DNA of 58,501 nucleotides from Nostoc sp. NOS(2021). GTDB taxonomy: Bacteria; Cyanobacteriota; Cyanobacteriia; Cyanobacteriales; Nostocaceae. Of the stretch, positions 1 through 8,080 are shown piece by piece (within the stretch, counting starts at the first letter, position 1; each line of letters begins with the position of its first letter). The stretch is from positions 1-58,501 of the forward strand of contig NZ_JABXKM010000293.1 in assembly GCF_017115025.1 (NCBI RefSeq). The letters are read 5' to 3'. Below the pieces are notes generated by a model. It saw only the letters and a list, made by a program, of their open reading frames with translations, searched no databases and was not told the DNA's origin. The position numbers were made by a program, and so were the translations under genes.

Positions 1-54
1 GGACTGGGAGAATAAACAATGCCCAATGCCCAATGCCCCCTGCCCAATGCCCAT
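1..54. repeat. short direct repeats of a CCCAATG-type word
   Basis: A run of the word CAATGCCC repeated with small variations fills the first bases, just downstream of the citrate synthase stop codon. The same word is seen near 37841-37860, and a GGGGCAT version lies near 9269-9290. It is simple-sequence spacer typical of Nostoc-type genomes. No coding potential is visible. Confidence 0.6.
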
Positions 55-1191
55 TTACCGTTTGTCAATGGGGGTATAAGTAACTTCGTGCAGACCGTTG
101 TAAACCTGGGTAGGACGGAAAATCCGGTTTTCTGCTAGTTGTTCTTTCCAGTGGGCTAACCAACCGGCAACACGGGCGATCGCAAATATTGGCGTAAACA
201 AGTCTGTAGGAATCCCCATCTTCCTATACACCAAACCAGAGTAAAAGTCAATATTAGGATAAATCCCTTTACTACCAAGTTTTTCCTCTACTACTCGTTC
301 CATCTCTTGAGCAATGTCATAGAACTTGTCATGCCCAAACTTTTCAAACAGCTGTTCTGCTAGACCTTGTAAAATTGTGGCTCGTGGGTCTTTCACTTTA
401 TAAACACGATGTCCAAAGCCCATAATCTTCGCTTTGCGTTGCAGACAATCCTCTATGTAGGGACGGACATTTTCCACAGAGCCAATTTTTTCCAACATCT
501 GAATTACTTCTTCATTCGCTCCACCATGCAGGGGACCTCCCAAAGTTCCCACGGCACTAGCAACCACAGCGTAAGGATCAGTCAGGGTGGAAGCTGTCAC
601 CCTAGCACTGAAGGTAGAAGCATTCATTGTATGCTCCACTTGAAGTATCAAGCAGATATCAAAAACTCGCGCCATCAGAGGATCGGGTTCTTTTTCATCG
701 AGCATGTATAGAAAGTTGGCGGAATAGTCTAAGTCATCACGGGGACGTACCGGATCATTGCCTTTTCGCATCAGTTGGAACGCCGCCACCATCGTGGGAA
801 TGGTTGCTATCAGGCGCACCACCGAATCTCGAATGTAGACAGGATTATGTAAATCGCGGAGCGAATAAAACAAGCCTAAAGCAGCAGCAGAGGCTTGCAA
901 GGCATCCATTGGGTGACCGCTTTCTGGAAAGCATTTCATCATGTCCCGAATGCGGTATTTTATTCGCCTGTGGTAACGAACTTCATGCTCAAATGCTTTC
1001 AGTTCTTCCTTGGTTGGAAGTTCGCCCCAGATTAAGAGATAAGCAGTTTCCAAGAATGTACTTTTTTCTGCTAGTTCTTCAATCCGGATGCCACGATATT
1101 CTAGTATTCCCTTTTGCCCATCAACATAGCTGATACTTGATTGGGCGGCGGGAATGCCTTCTAAACCAGGCTTGTATTCGCACACCATCAT
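55..1191 (-). CDS. gltA: citrate synthase
   Basis: Condenses acetyl-CoA and oxaloacetate to citrate in the cytosol, feeding the (incomplete or modified) cyanobacterial TCA pathway and 2-oxoglutarate supply for nitrogen assimilation. The 378-residue product has the usual length of the short bacterial citrate synthases. Visible signatures are the first catalytic histidine in GGPLHGGANEEV, the second in MGFGHRVYKVKDPRA, and the catalytic aspartate region NIDFYSG towards the C-terminus. Two ATG codons stand at the start (MMVCEY); either could be used, and no strong ribosome site separates them. It appears to be transcribed alone, with sixA further downstream in reading direction only on the other side of a spacer. 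Family assignment is secure; the start is uncertain by one codon. Confidence 0.96.
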   Translation of the reverse strand: MMVCEYKPGLEGIPAAQSSISYVDGQKGILEYRGIRIEELAEKSTFLETAYLLIWGELPTKEELKAFEHEVRYHRRIKYRIRDMMKCFPESGHPMDALQASAAALGLFYSLRDLHNPVYIRDSVVRLIATIPTMVAAFQLMRKGNDPVRPRDDLDYSANFLYMLDEKEPDPLMARVFDICLILQVEHTMNASTFSARVTASTLTDPYAVVASAVGTLGGPLHGGANEEVIQMLEKIGSVENVRPYIEDCLQRKAKIMGFGHRVYKVKDPRATILQGLAEQLFEKFGHDKFYDIAQEMERVVEEKLGSKGIYPNIDFYSGLVYRKMGIPTDLFTPIFAIARVAGWLAHWKEQLAENRIFRPTQVYNGLHEVTYTPIDKR

Positions 1192-1298
1192 GGCAACACC
1201 ATTCGCTTTTTGAAATATCTGATCAAGCTAACTTACCAGAAATTATTGTCACCATAACAGTAGCCATTCTAACAACAATTGGAAATGTTGAAAAACTG

Positions 1299-1793
1299 TT
1301 ATAGCAGGTACTTGGGTGGTGTCAACCAAAACATCTGACTACGACCCAGAGGAGAACCTGTTTCTGGTAGTTTTATCCCAATCATACCTGCTTTTTTCAA
1401 GACTAAGCTGGCTTTGACTTCCCCCCAGAGGAGATTTTCTGCCCAATTGGTCAAACCAGGTTCATGTCCAACCAGCGCCAGTTGGGTATTTTGGGAATAA
1501 TTTCTTGGCTTTAACCAGTCTTTGAGCCAACTAGAAATTTCACCATCGGGGGCGAGGTGGCTAGATTCCTCTAACTGGGAGCTTAGTTTTTCTTCTATAA
1601 GGATTTCAGCCGTTTGGCGGGCACGCACTAAGGGACTGGTGAGAATAAAATCAAAGTTTAAACCTAATTTAACAAGTTTCTGGGCAACTTTCTCAGTTTT
1701 TTGCCGTCCTTCTTTGGTAAGGTTGCGCTCCTCATCCTTGATGCCTAATCCCTTGTCTTCGGCGATGCCATGACGAATTAAATATAGTTCCAT
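1299..1793 (-). CDS. sixA: SixA-type phosphohistidine phosphatase
   Basis: A 164-residue histidine phosphatase of the phosphoglycerate-mutase branch. The protein opens with the phosphate-binding signature LIRHG (residues 5-9), with the nucleophile histidine at position 8, and carries the second conserved histidine in LALVGHEPGLTNW. This compact one-domain form matches SixA, which removes phosphate from histidine phosphotransfer domains. The substrate here is not shown by the sequence; HPt-containing sensors are plausible because the window encodes a CheA with an HPt domain, but the genes are not adjacent. ATG start; no operon partner is evident. Confidence 0.88.
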   Translation of the reverse strand: MELYLIRHGIAEDKGLGIKDEERNLTKEGRQKTEKVAQKLVKLGLNFDFILTSPLVRARQTAEILIEEKLSSQLEESSHLAPDGEISSWLKDWLKPRNYSQNTQLALVGHEPGLTNWAENLLWGEVKASLVLKKAGMIGIKLPETGSPLGRSQMFWLTPPKYLL

Positions 1794-1875
1794 ACTTTTA
1801 GTTTTATTAGCGTAGTGGGGCGTAGCCCGTGCTTAGTTAGGAGTTACGCTTGGTGTGAATTAACCTATCCTAATC

Positions 1876-2067
1876 TTAATCATTTAAATCTTGGCGATCG
1901 CTCCACATACCAATAAAGTTATCATTTATCAAGTCAATATCTGGCGACTGGGAGGCAGGTTCAATTACTGCATATCTTTGTCGCAAAAAAGCAATAAAGT
2001 CGATTACTTGACGCTGTGCTTCAGCAGGAAGGGATAAAAACTCATTTAACAATTCTTGCTGTGTCAT
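1876..2067 (-). CDS. DUF2281-type small protein, putative antitoxin
   Basis: A 63-residue acidic protein beginning MTQQELLNEFLSLPAEAQRQ, followed by VIDFIAFLRQRY, which is the DUF2281/VapB-like pattern seen next to small toxins in cyanobacteria. An ATG six codons upstream overlaps the sequence AAGGGTGG, which looks like the ribosome site, so the ATG at 2067 is chosen. It follows the RelE-type toxin gene by 39 bases in the same direction, giving a toxin-first arrangement. A second antitoxin-like domain is fused to the gene upstream of the toxin, so the true partner of this protein is unclear. It may be a second antitoxin, or a leftover from another pair. Confidence 0.7.
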   Translation of the reverse strand: MTQQELLNEFLSLPAEAQRQVIDFIAFLRQRYAVIEPASQSPDIDLINDNFIGMWSDRQDLND

Positions 2068-2106
2068 TTTATATCCACCCTTCAAAGCATAACTACTGTT
2101 ATAACC

Positions 2107-2367
2107 CTATTTACCACTGAGCAATTTGTCGTATTCTGGATGTGATCCAATCCAAAACCAGACAAAATTACCATCTTCTTCTATAGCAAGCGCCCGATAA
2201 TGTATACCAATACGCACTGACCAAAACTGACCGACTTTTTTGAAATGCAATGATGGATACTTAGGATTTTCCCGAAGCAACTCATAACATCGGTCAGCAA
2301 GCTGTTGGATATCAATTGGTAACTGGCGATAGTAATACCAAAAATCAGGGGTTGCTCGATGTTTCAC
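2107..2367 (-). CDS. RelE/ParE-type toxin
   Basis: An 86-residue basic protein with the RelE/ParE fold signature: KHRATPDFWYYYRQLP at the N-terminus, then LHFKKVGQFWSVRIGIHYRA and a C-terminal FWIGSHPEYDKLL. Members of this family usually cleave mRNA on the ribosome or poison gyrase; the sequence does not decide which. The start is a GTG that overlaps the TGA of the upstream nuclease-antitoxin gene (GTGA, 4 bases), so translation is probably coupled. The same toxin type is normally preceded by a short stand-alone antitoxin; here that antitoxin is the C-terminal part of the upstream protein. Length is normal and no frameshift is seen, so the toxin is probably functional. Confidence 0.85.
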   Translation of the reverse strand: MKHRATPDFWYYYRQLPIDIQQLADRCYELLRENPKYPSLHFKKVGQFWSVRIGIHYRALAIEEDGNFVWFWIGSHPEYDKLLSGK

Positions 2368-3428
2368 AGGTCAGTACAACGCCCTTCTCGCAGATGTTTG
2401 AGTGCTTTCTGTGCTAATGCATCTAACCGACCTTCAGCTACATCTTTTTCAATCTGTTTATCCCAAGCTGCTGCATCGAATTCTGCAAACCAGGTACGAA
2501 ATGCGGCGAGATCCTCTGGTGAAAGTTGACTAACAGCGAATTCGACGTTTATAACCTGTTCGTCGTTTACGTTTAATTCCTTCTTTAGTTTCTCATTTCT
2601 TAAATCTCCATTTAATTCTAGTGCTAAAAGAAGGCTTGTCTTATTCTTTAAATCTGTCATTAATTCTTGTTGTTTATCCAAGGTTGCTGCATCGAATTCG
2701 GCAAACCAGGCACGAAAAGCAGCTAGATTCTCTGATGAAAGTTGACTAATATCAAGTTTGACTTTCCATTCCGCTAATAATTCACGAACCAAATTGTCAA
2801 AATTATGTACAACTGGCAAAGTTAGGTTTTCAATGTATCCGTGAGCAAGACGGTTCCGAACTTTAAAACAAGCTTGAGCAAGGTCAAATTGAGAGATTGA
2901 TAACTCTCCCAAAGAGTACAGATGTCTTAGTAATCCTATGACTGGGAAACGTTCAATAGGAATTGACACATCGATTGCTCTCTTTCTTAACGCCCCCTCA
3001 AAAGTACTCCACAGCAAAAGAAAGGCTGCTTTAAAGGCTTGTATTTCATCATTCTCAATCAGCCTATGAGCTTCGTGAAAACGATCAGTTAGCTCTTGCC
3101 ATGAAGGAAGTTGTTCGGATGTTCCATGTAACGAGTTGGCTTCTATGTCTTCAAGTGTTAGCAATAAAAAACGCCAGCCAGGATGTTTACTCACTTCCTC
3201 TGCTAAAGCCTGTAAACGATCAACTGACACTCGTTTGATGCTGGTTTTTACTTCAATTACCAAACCTGAGCCATCTTTAATAGCAATCATATCTGGCTGG
3301 TAGTTACCCAAGTCGAATGGTAATTCATCTGTTTTGGGTTCACTGAAAACACGAAATCCTTGACTTTCGTACTTCTCTGCCAAAGATTTTAACTTTTCAT
3401 CATATAGAGTTTTAGCATTGTTAATCAT
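2364..3428 (-). CDS. PDDEXK nuclease-HEPN-antitoxin fusion protein
   Basis: A 354-residue protein with at least three parts. Residues about 1-100 look like a restriction-endonuclease fold of the AHJR-like type: D46 in QPDMIAI, then E59 and K61 in VIEVKTS form a D-x12-ExK site. Residues about 125-222 are helical and contain RNRLAHGY (191-198), the R-x4-H motif of HEPN ribonucleases. The C-terminus holds two related copies (about 227-250 and 298-323) of an antitoxin motif, QLS(S/P)E(N/D)LAAFR(A/T)WFAEFDAA; the second copy runs to the end as the complete short antitoxin known beside RelE-type toxins. It overlaps the upstream RusA-like gene by 4 bases (ATGA) and the downstream toxin by 4 bases, so all three are one operon. 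Domain calls are by motif reading only. Confidence 0.75.
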   Translation of the reverse strand: MINNAKTLYDEKLKSLAEKYESQGFRVFSEPKTDELPFDLGNYQPDMIAIKDGSGLVIEVKTSIKRVSVDRLQALAEEVSKHPGWRFLLLTLEDIEANSLHGTSEQLPSWQELTDRFHEAHRLIENDEIQAFKAAFLLLWSTFEGALRKRAIDVSIPIERFPVIGLLRHLYSLGELSISQFDLAQACFKVRNRLAHGYIENLTLPVVHNFDNLVRELLAEWKVKLDISQLSSENLAAFRAWFAEFDAATLDKQQELMTDLKNKTSLLLALELNGDLRNEKLKKELNVNDEQVINVEFAVSQLSPEDLAAFRTWFAEFDAAAWDKQIEKDVAEGRLDALAQKALKHLREGRCTDL

Positions 3429-3835
3429 AAGTATTTTTCCAGTGGTTGAGATTCACTTACTTTTACATAAACACACTCTTTACCAGTGATGACAGCACGC
3501 TGTAATAAGGAAGGTAGACTTTTAATCTCAATCGGGTCAGACATAAACCGACGATGACTATCTACATCTGATACTAAACTATCATCTTCAAAAACTAAGT
3601 CTACAAGTGCATCCTGAATTGGCTTGATAATGTTATCGATGTCAGCCGGAAACTCATCACAAAGATAAACTAGCGTCAGTTGTAGCTCGCTATCTTTAAT
3701 TGGATTATTCTCTTTCCAAACCTTTTGGGCTTCAACGCGCACAAAATTCTTCCATGCCTGAAGATTTTCTTTTTTCTTTGTCTGTAACGAAACAGGCCGT
3801 CTGGGAATGAGAAATTCAAAAGATATTACTCGCAT
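3425..3835 (-). CDS. RusA-like Holliday-junction resolvase family protein
   Basis: A 136-residue protein with the RusA pattern: an aspartate cluster in FPADIDNIIKPIQDALVDL followed by FEDDSLVSDVD, in which the acidic residues of RusA bind metal and the lysine sits in the NIIKPIQDAL helix. RusA enzymes resolve four-way DNA junctions and are common in prophages and defence islands. It starts with ATG at 3835 and overlaps the following nuclease-antitoxin gene by 4 bases, so it is the first gene of the toxin operon. Its role in this operon is not known; processing of DNA together with the PDDEXK protein is an inference. Confidence 0.8.
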   Translation of the reverse strand: MRVISFEFLIPRRPVSLQTKKKENLQAWKNFVRVEAQKVWKENNPIKDSELQLTLVYLCDEFPADIDNIIKPIQDALVDLVFEDDSLVSDVDSHRRFMSDPIEIKSLPSLLQRAVITGKECVYVKVSESQPLEKYL

Positions 3836-3979
3836 TCCAAGTACATATCTTGATAATTAGTTAACAAACTTACAGCAATTTTCACAACTGACTCCTGATA
3901 ATATTGGGCATATCTACACTTATACAAAAATTCTACATAGTTATTCGTCAGCGTTAGGATAAAAGTCTAAGTCTAAAAT

Positions 3980-4432
3980 CTAATCGACAGAAAACGGACA
4001 GCCGATCGCAAAGTCATCCTCTGATAAACCAGTCTCCACCATTGCCTCTCGCCGCGATCGCTGATAAGTAATATTAATCCACTCGGCATCATTTAAAAAA
4101 CGGCGCAAGCTGGGACTTTCTTGTAGCAATTCATCTATATTCAGTCGCTCACGGGTAATGGTCACTTGCCAACTGCGGCTGCGGCGTTCGGGTTGATACT
4201 TCCACTTCAGCAAATCCGACAACACCAACCGCAACGCACTCTGCAAGGCACGCTGTTGACTCTTACCCAAGTCCACCACTTCCTCAACTAAGTGTTCTAA
4301 ATCCAGCGTGTCCCAGTGGTGCGTAGGCGTAGCCCGTCGTAGACATCGTAAAAGCTCTGCTGTCTGCTCTACCCAAGCATGAAAATCTTGCTCATACAGA
4401 GTTTGTAACATTTGGAGTTCTATAGACTTCAT
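3980..4432 (-). CDS. DUF29 family protein
   Basis: A 150-residue protein of the DUF29 family, abundant in cyanobacteria and of unknown function. Recognisable parts are LYEQDFHAWVEQTAELLR near the N-terminus, LDLEHLVEEVVDLGKSQQRA, and LLSDLLKWKYQPERRSRSW-like text in the middle. The ATG at 4432 is preceded by AGAAGAAG and is preferred over an upstream TTG. A palindromic repeat of the GCGTAGGCGTAGCCCG type is inserted in frame near 4320-4345 and encodes the unusual segment RRATPTHH, so the protein has grown by a repeat insertion. It stands alone between the toxin operon and the DHH phosphoesterase. Confidence 0.85.
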   Translation of the reverse strand: MKSIELQMLQTLYEQDFHAWVEQTAELLRCLRRATPTHHWDTLDLEHLVEEVVDLGKSQQRALQSALRLVLSDLLKWKYQPERRSRSWQVTITRERLNIDELLQESPSLRRFLNDAEWINITYQRSRREAMVETGLSEDDFAIGCPFSVD

Positions 4433-4549
4433 GGCGCTTCTTCTTCGCAAATAAAATAGGTACGCGCAAGTTAATTTTATTTGTGCCTATCTACTTAACA
4501 TTAGGTACGAACTACATCCTCAATCAGTTCAGCCTCTGTGAGAAGACAA

Positions 4550-4582
4550 AGATTCCCGACTTTTCTAAAAAGTCGGGAATCT
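4550..4582 (-). terminator. hairpin, probable terminator of the DHH phosphoesterase gene
   Basis: A perfect stem of AGATTCCCGACTTTT-type arms with a very short loop lies about 90 bases after the stop of the minus-strand DHH gene. Read on the minus strand it is followed by TTTGTCTTCT, a T-rich tract that fits intrinsic termination. Confidence 0.6.
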
Positions 4583-4672
4583 GTTGATCACGAATGACTT
4601 AGGGATGCTATCTGACCAAACACTTTGACTGCTGCATGAGTTAGGAGTTATCCTCATCTCCTTAATCTCCCT

Positions 4673-5956
4673 CTATTCTGACTGAATCGGATGATCTCTA
4701 GGGTTGACTAACCTCAGCAGCTTTTGCTTAATTTGAGCGTCGAATACTTCCCATTTCATTTTTGCATAGGCGGAATTTTCGTTGCTGCCAGATAAGAAGC
4801 CCATCGGAATTTCAAAGCCGCCTGCGCTTGTCCTTCCACCACCGAAAAAGCGCCCTGCACTATCTTGTCCAAAGGCTTCTTTGATAAATTCATCGGGGTC
4901 AAGGGTGAGTTTGCTGGTTCTCAGGGAACCAATGACTATTTCCAGTTCTTCGTCTTCGTCATGAACAATGCCATAAACTACGGCGGTGTGAACGTTTTCT
5001 TCGGTGACGAGAAAATCAGCCGCTTGGGGGATGGCGTCACGGTCTTCGTAGCGTAAGTAACCGACACCAGCAATGGAAAAGTTATTTTGCACGATGCGGT
5101 TTTTGAGCGATCGCTCGATCACATCCATTACCCGCTTGGAACGGTTCGCCTGTAAAATGGCGTTTAGCAGTTGGGCATCATAAAATCGGCTTAAATATGC
5201 CGCTGCCATAAAGTCTTCTTCTTGGGCTTGCATGAGCCGATTTGTATCCGATCGCAAGCCATGCATCAAGGCAGTAGCGCATTTGACGTGTTGATTTATG
5301 CTGCTATCTAATGCCAATAATCCCGTTTGGAGGTATTGAGTAAAAATTGTTGCCGTCGCTCTTACATAAGGACGGATATCCTCAAATTCTGATTGGAGAT
5401 CACCTTGTATACTGTGATGGTCGATGAGTACCACTAGGGGAATTCTAGCCTGCTGCACTGATGATAGTAGCTGCGAAGTCGTTCCCTGGTTATCAATGAG
5501 TACAAAACCTTGATAAGATGACAAATCTTTGGTTTTCAAGGTTTGCGGCGTCCAGCGTTGGATAGGTAAGTTAGTTAGCCTCACCAAGGCAATATTCTCT
5601 TGATGGCTCAATGCGCCAGCATAAATGATTTCACATTTGATATCATATTGCTGGGCAATCAACTGGTAAGCCCAGGCACAGGAAAGGGCATCAGGGTCAG
5701 GAAAATCTTGTAGAATTACCAGCTGGCGATCGTGTCGGTGTGCCAAAAGGGTTTTTTGCAGTTCTTCTGACTTTTGTTGTGCCAGAGAATTACCACGGTG
5801 ACTGAGATATATAGCTCCGTCACCTACCGATGGCGGTAATGACGGACTCTTAAATGCAACTTCCACTGGCGCTTTCTCGATTTCAGGTTCCTCTGGGTTT
5901 CGCTCTGTGGTCAATGACAAACTCTCAAACTGAGTAACGGGAGAATTCAAGTACAT
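4673..5956 (-). CDS. DHH family phosphoesterase
   Basis: A 427-residue protein of the DHH/DHHA1 superfamily (RecJ/NrnA-like). The first domain shows DFPDPDALSCAWAYQL (about 84-99), and the name-giving DHH triad at 179-181 in VVLIDHHSIQG; both bind metal ions. The C-terminal DHHA1 domain carries GGGRTSAGGFEIPMGFL. Related enzymes degrade short oligonucleotides or hydrolyse phosphoadenosine phosphate; the exact substrate cannot be read here. The first 50 residues are a low-homology extension rich in proline and glutamate. ATG start; monocistronic by spacing, followed by a terminator-like hairpin. Confidence 0.88.
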   Translation of the reverse strand: MYLNSPVTQFESLSLTTERNPEEPEIEKAPVEVAFKSPSLPPSVGDGAIYLSHRGNSLAQQKSEELQKTLLAHRHDRQLVILQDFPDPDALSCAWAYQLIAQQYDIKCEIIYAGALSHQENIALVRLTNLPIQRWTPQTLKTKDLSSYQGFVLIDNQGTTSQLLSSVQQARIPLVVLIDHHSIQGDLQSEFEDIRPYVRATATIFTQYLQTGLLALDSSINQHVKCATALMHGLRSDTNRLMQAQEEDFMAAAYLSRFYDAQLLNAILQANRSKRVMDVIERSLKNRIVQNNFSIAGVGYLRYEDRDAIPQAADFLVTEENVHTAVVYGIVHDEDEELEIVIGSLRTSKLTLDPDEFIKEAFGQDSAGRFFGGGRTSAGGFEIPMGFLSGSNENSAYAKMKWEVFDAQIKQKLLRLVNPRDHPIQSE

Positions 5957-6627
5957 AGGGAACTTTTTTAAAGTGTAAGGCTCCTTTAATTCAGAAATAC
6001 TACGAGCAGCAATTCACTGAATTTAGCCACATTATTATGATCTTCGCAAAAATATCAAAACATTGCACTATACATCTAAGTATATTTTTTGTCAGTAACA
6101 GCGCTTAACATCAACTAAATTCCACTAGAGGGCGTATAACTCCTGGAAACGAGGAAGTTTAGTATATGGGCTGTAAGTAAGTCGGCATAAATCTCTTTTA
6201 GGAGCTTTTTTTGTCTTACGTAAATTGAATCAGCAGCATTTTTATCTTACTTAGGGTATACCTTCTATCTTAGACTTTCGGGTTATTCCTTGATATTTGA
6301 AATATTCTTATGCTTAATACTCTCATTATTGGGGATTATTGAGCAATTAACAATTATTTTTAATGAAGAACGTGTGTTTCCTGTCCCCTTTGAAAATTCT
6401 GATTATTCTCAGTAGCGTTGGCTGCTGTCTTTCTTACCTGGATTTATCCAGACTACTGTGTTGGTTTCTGCCGAAAAATGTGCATCACAAAGACTGGACA
6501 AACCTGCTCCTACAGACAATTTGTTACAGCAAATGTGTCCAACACATCTTTAGCCATACTTTAAAAGTAAGCACAAACGCAAACCTGTGACTATTTCTTT
6601 ATGCTTTTAGGATTAGGTTACGTCATG
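5957..6627. other. spacer without a supported gene
   Basis: This 671-base AT-rich stretch lies between the divergently ending DHH and HNH genes. A 75-codon frame at 6363-6590 lacks a ribosome site and resembles no known protein. I see no tRNA, tandem repeat or strong terminator. Upstream control elements of the DHH gene should lie near 5957-6100. Confidence 0.5.
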
Positions 6628-7125
6628 TCAAAGACCTATAACATACTTTTGCCATTCTGTGTGCAGTCCACTCTTAAGATGTTTGCTAACCTCGAAATAG
6701 AGACTGCTATAAGGTTGGCGGGGGGGATGACGTAAAGGCATATGGGCTTCGTGAGGAGTCCGACTGCCTTTTTTGACATTGCAACGGACACAAGCGGTAA
6801 CAATGTTCTCCCAGGTATCGCCGCCGCCGCGCGATCGCGGTATTACATGGTCTAGGGTCAACTCATCCCCTGTGTAACCACAGTATTGACAGGCATGACC
6901 GTCACGGTGCAATATATTTCGGCGAGTCAGAGGAATTTCTTTATAAGGAACGCGTACATAATGACGCAACCGGATCACGGTCGGCAGCGGGAAATCCGAG
7001 TAAAGGAATTTACCGTTGTGTTCCACGCGTTCTGCTTTGCCCTTGATTAACAGAACCGCAGCGCGACGCCAGCTCGTTATATTGAGAGGTTCGTAAGAGG
7101 CGTTTAAGACTAAAACCTTCCCCAT
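6628..7125 (-). CDS. HNH endonuclease family protein
   Basis: A 165-residue protein with a C-terminal HNH nuclease domain. CQYCGYTG and CVRCNVKKG provide two CxxC pairs for a structural zinc, and LTLDHVIPRSRGGGDTWENIV supplies the histidine and asparagine of the HNH motif. The N-terminal half, VLVLNASYEPLNITSWRRA, is the conserved extension of a widespread cyanobacterial and chloroplast-lineage HNH group. The physiological role is not established; it is not linked to a restriction or intron partner here. Start ATG at 7125. Confidence 0.88.
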   Translation of the reverse strand: MGKVLVLNASYEPLNITSWRRAAVLLIKGKAERVEHNGKFLYSDFPLPTVIRLRHYVRVPYKEIPLTRRNILHRDGHACQYCGYTGDELTLDHVIPRSRGGGDTWENIVTACVRCNVKKGSRTPHEAHMPLRHPPRQPYSSLYFEVSKHLKSGLHTEWQKYVIGL

Positions 7126-7424
7126 TTATCTGCGCTCAGGGTATTAGCTTTACATAAATGTTAACACAAATACACCCTGCTAGGGAGATGAGAATAAATT
7201 ATACTTTCGGGATAATTTGGAAATTAAGTTATGAGTTGAGAGTTAGAAGTTAGGAGTGAGGAGTTAGGAGTTTGGAAGTAAAACTTCTAACCTGACGCAA
7301 AAAAACTTACCGTAGGCTAACGCAATCGCGCAGCGTCTCGTAGAGAAGAATGCAGCGAAAAGTCGAGGCAGTCGCTGGGGTTGTGTTAGGCGCATGTTTC
7401 GATATGATTTATAACGAAATACAT

Positions 7425-7476
7425 GGCTTTAGCCTAACGCACCATACCATATATAGCGGTGCGTTAGGCTAAAGCC
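7425..7476. repeat. perfect 19-bp inverted repeat
   Basis: The arms GGCTTTAGCCTAACGCACC (7425-7443) and its complement (7458-7476) flank a 14-base loop. The word GCGTTAGGC occurs elsewhere in the spacers of this window. It is an interspersed palindromic element; there is no T tract to make it an obvious terminator. Confidence 0.7.
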
Positions 7477-7493
7477 GTAACACACCCTACTTA

Positions 7494-7916
7494 AGAGGTT
7501 GTTTGAAAAGTGTTTCACTGTGACTTTAAGCACTTTTAGATCCCCCCTAACCCCCCTTAAAAAGCTACGGTGTACACACAAGTCGAAAAAAGCTCGATTT
7601 TCTATTGTTCCCTCGTTCCCATGCAGAGCATGGGAATGGCTGATTAGGGGCTGCTGCCTCCAGTTAAATATTGAGTCAGAGACTCAATGAATGCATTCCC
7701 ATACGGAGTATGGGAACGAGTCAAACCTCATCAAGCTAGGTTTTTAGGACTTGTGTGTACACCGTAGCCTTAAAAAGGGGGAACCGGAGTCAAAGTCCCC
7801 CACTTTATCGGGGAGCCACTGCGTTGGGCGGGTTTCCCGACTTGAAGCACGTGGCGTGGATTTAGGGGGATCTAGAACGTTTTGCTACCGACAAGAGGAC
7901 TTTTCAAACATCCTCT
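7494..7916. mobile_element. MITE-like element, family A copy 1 (carries a nested insertion)
   Basis: Terminal inverted repeats AGAGGTTGTTTGAAAAGT (7494-7511) and ACTTTTCAAACATCCTCT (7899-7916) bound a non-coding element. It shares ends with elements at 9667, 23278 and 39945. The interior has C-rich and G-rich complementary tracts. A second element is inserted at 7565-7767, explaining the greater length of this copy. Confidence 0.75.
7565..7767. mobile_element. 203-bp nested MITE with 10-bp target duplication
   Basis: Perfect 20-bp terminal inverted repeats, CTACGGTGTACACACAAGTC and its complement, bound this insert. It is flanked on both sides by the direct repeat CCTTAAAAAG (7555-7564 and 7768-7777), which is the expected target-site duplication. 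Inside are two short hairpins of the CTCGTTCCCAT type. A related end is seen at about 9809-9830 in the next family A copy. Confidence 0.75.
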
Positions 7917-8080
7917 AAGATTTACTCCTAATTCATAACTCTTAACTTTTACTCTAGTACCGCAACATCTTGTATCAATTCCAATATGAAGGTTAAACTT
8001 CCTATTTAATCTGATCTCGCTTTTAGGAGCGTGTATAGATAGATAATTTGGAAGTTTAGCTGTGGTGGGAGTCAGTACAA

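Noticed and set aside
409..1133. Two long plus-strand frames opposite the citrate synthase gene
   Set aside because: They are antisense to a secure gene, have no ribosome site and resemble no protein.
6363..6590. 75-codon frame rich in Cys and Leu
   Set aside because: No ribosome site, odd composition and no recognisable homology; probably chance in an AT-rich spacer.
7565..7767. Possible CRISPR-like or hairpin RNA array
   Set aside because: There is one pair of inverted ends and a target duplication, not regularly spaced direct repeats; it is a transposable element.
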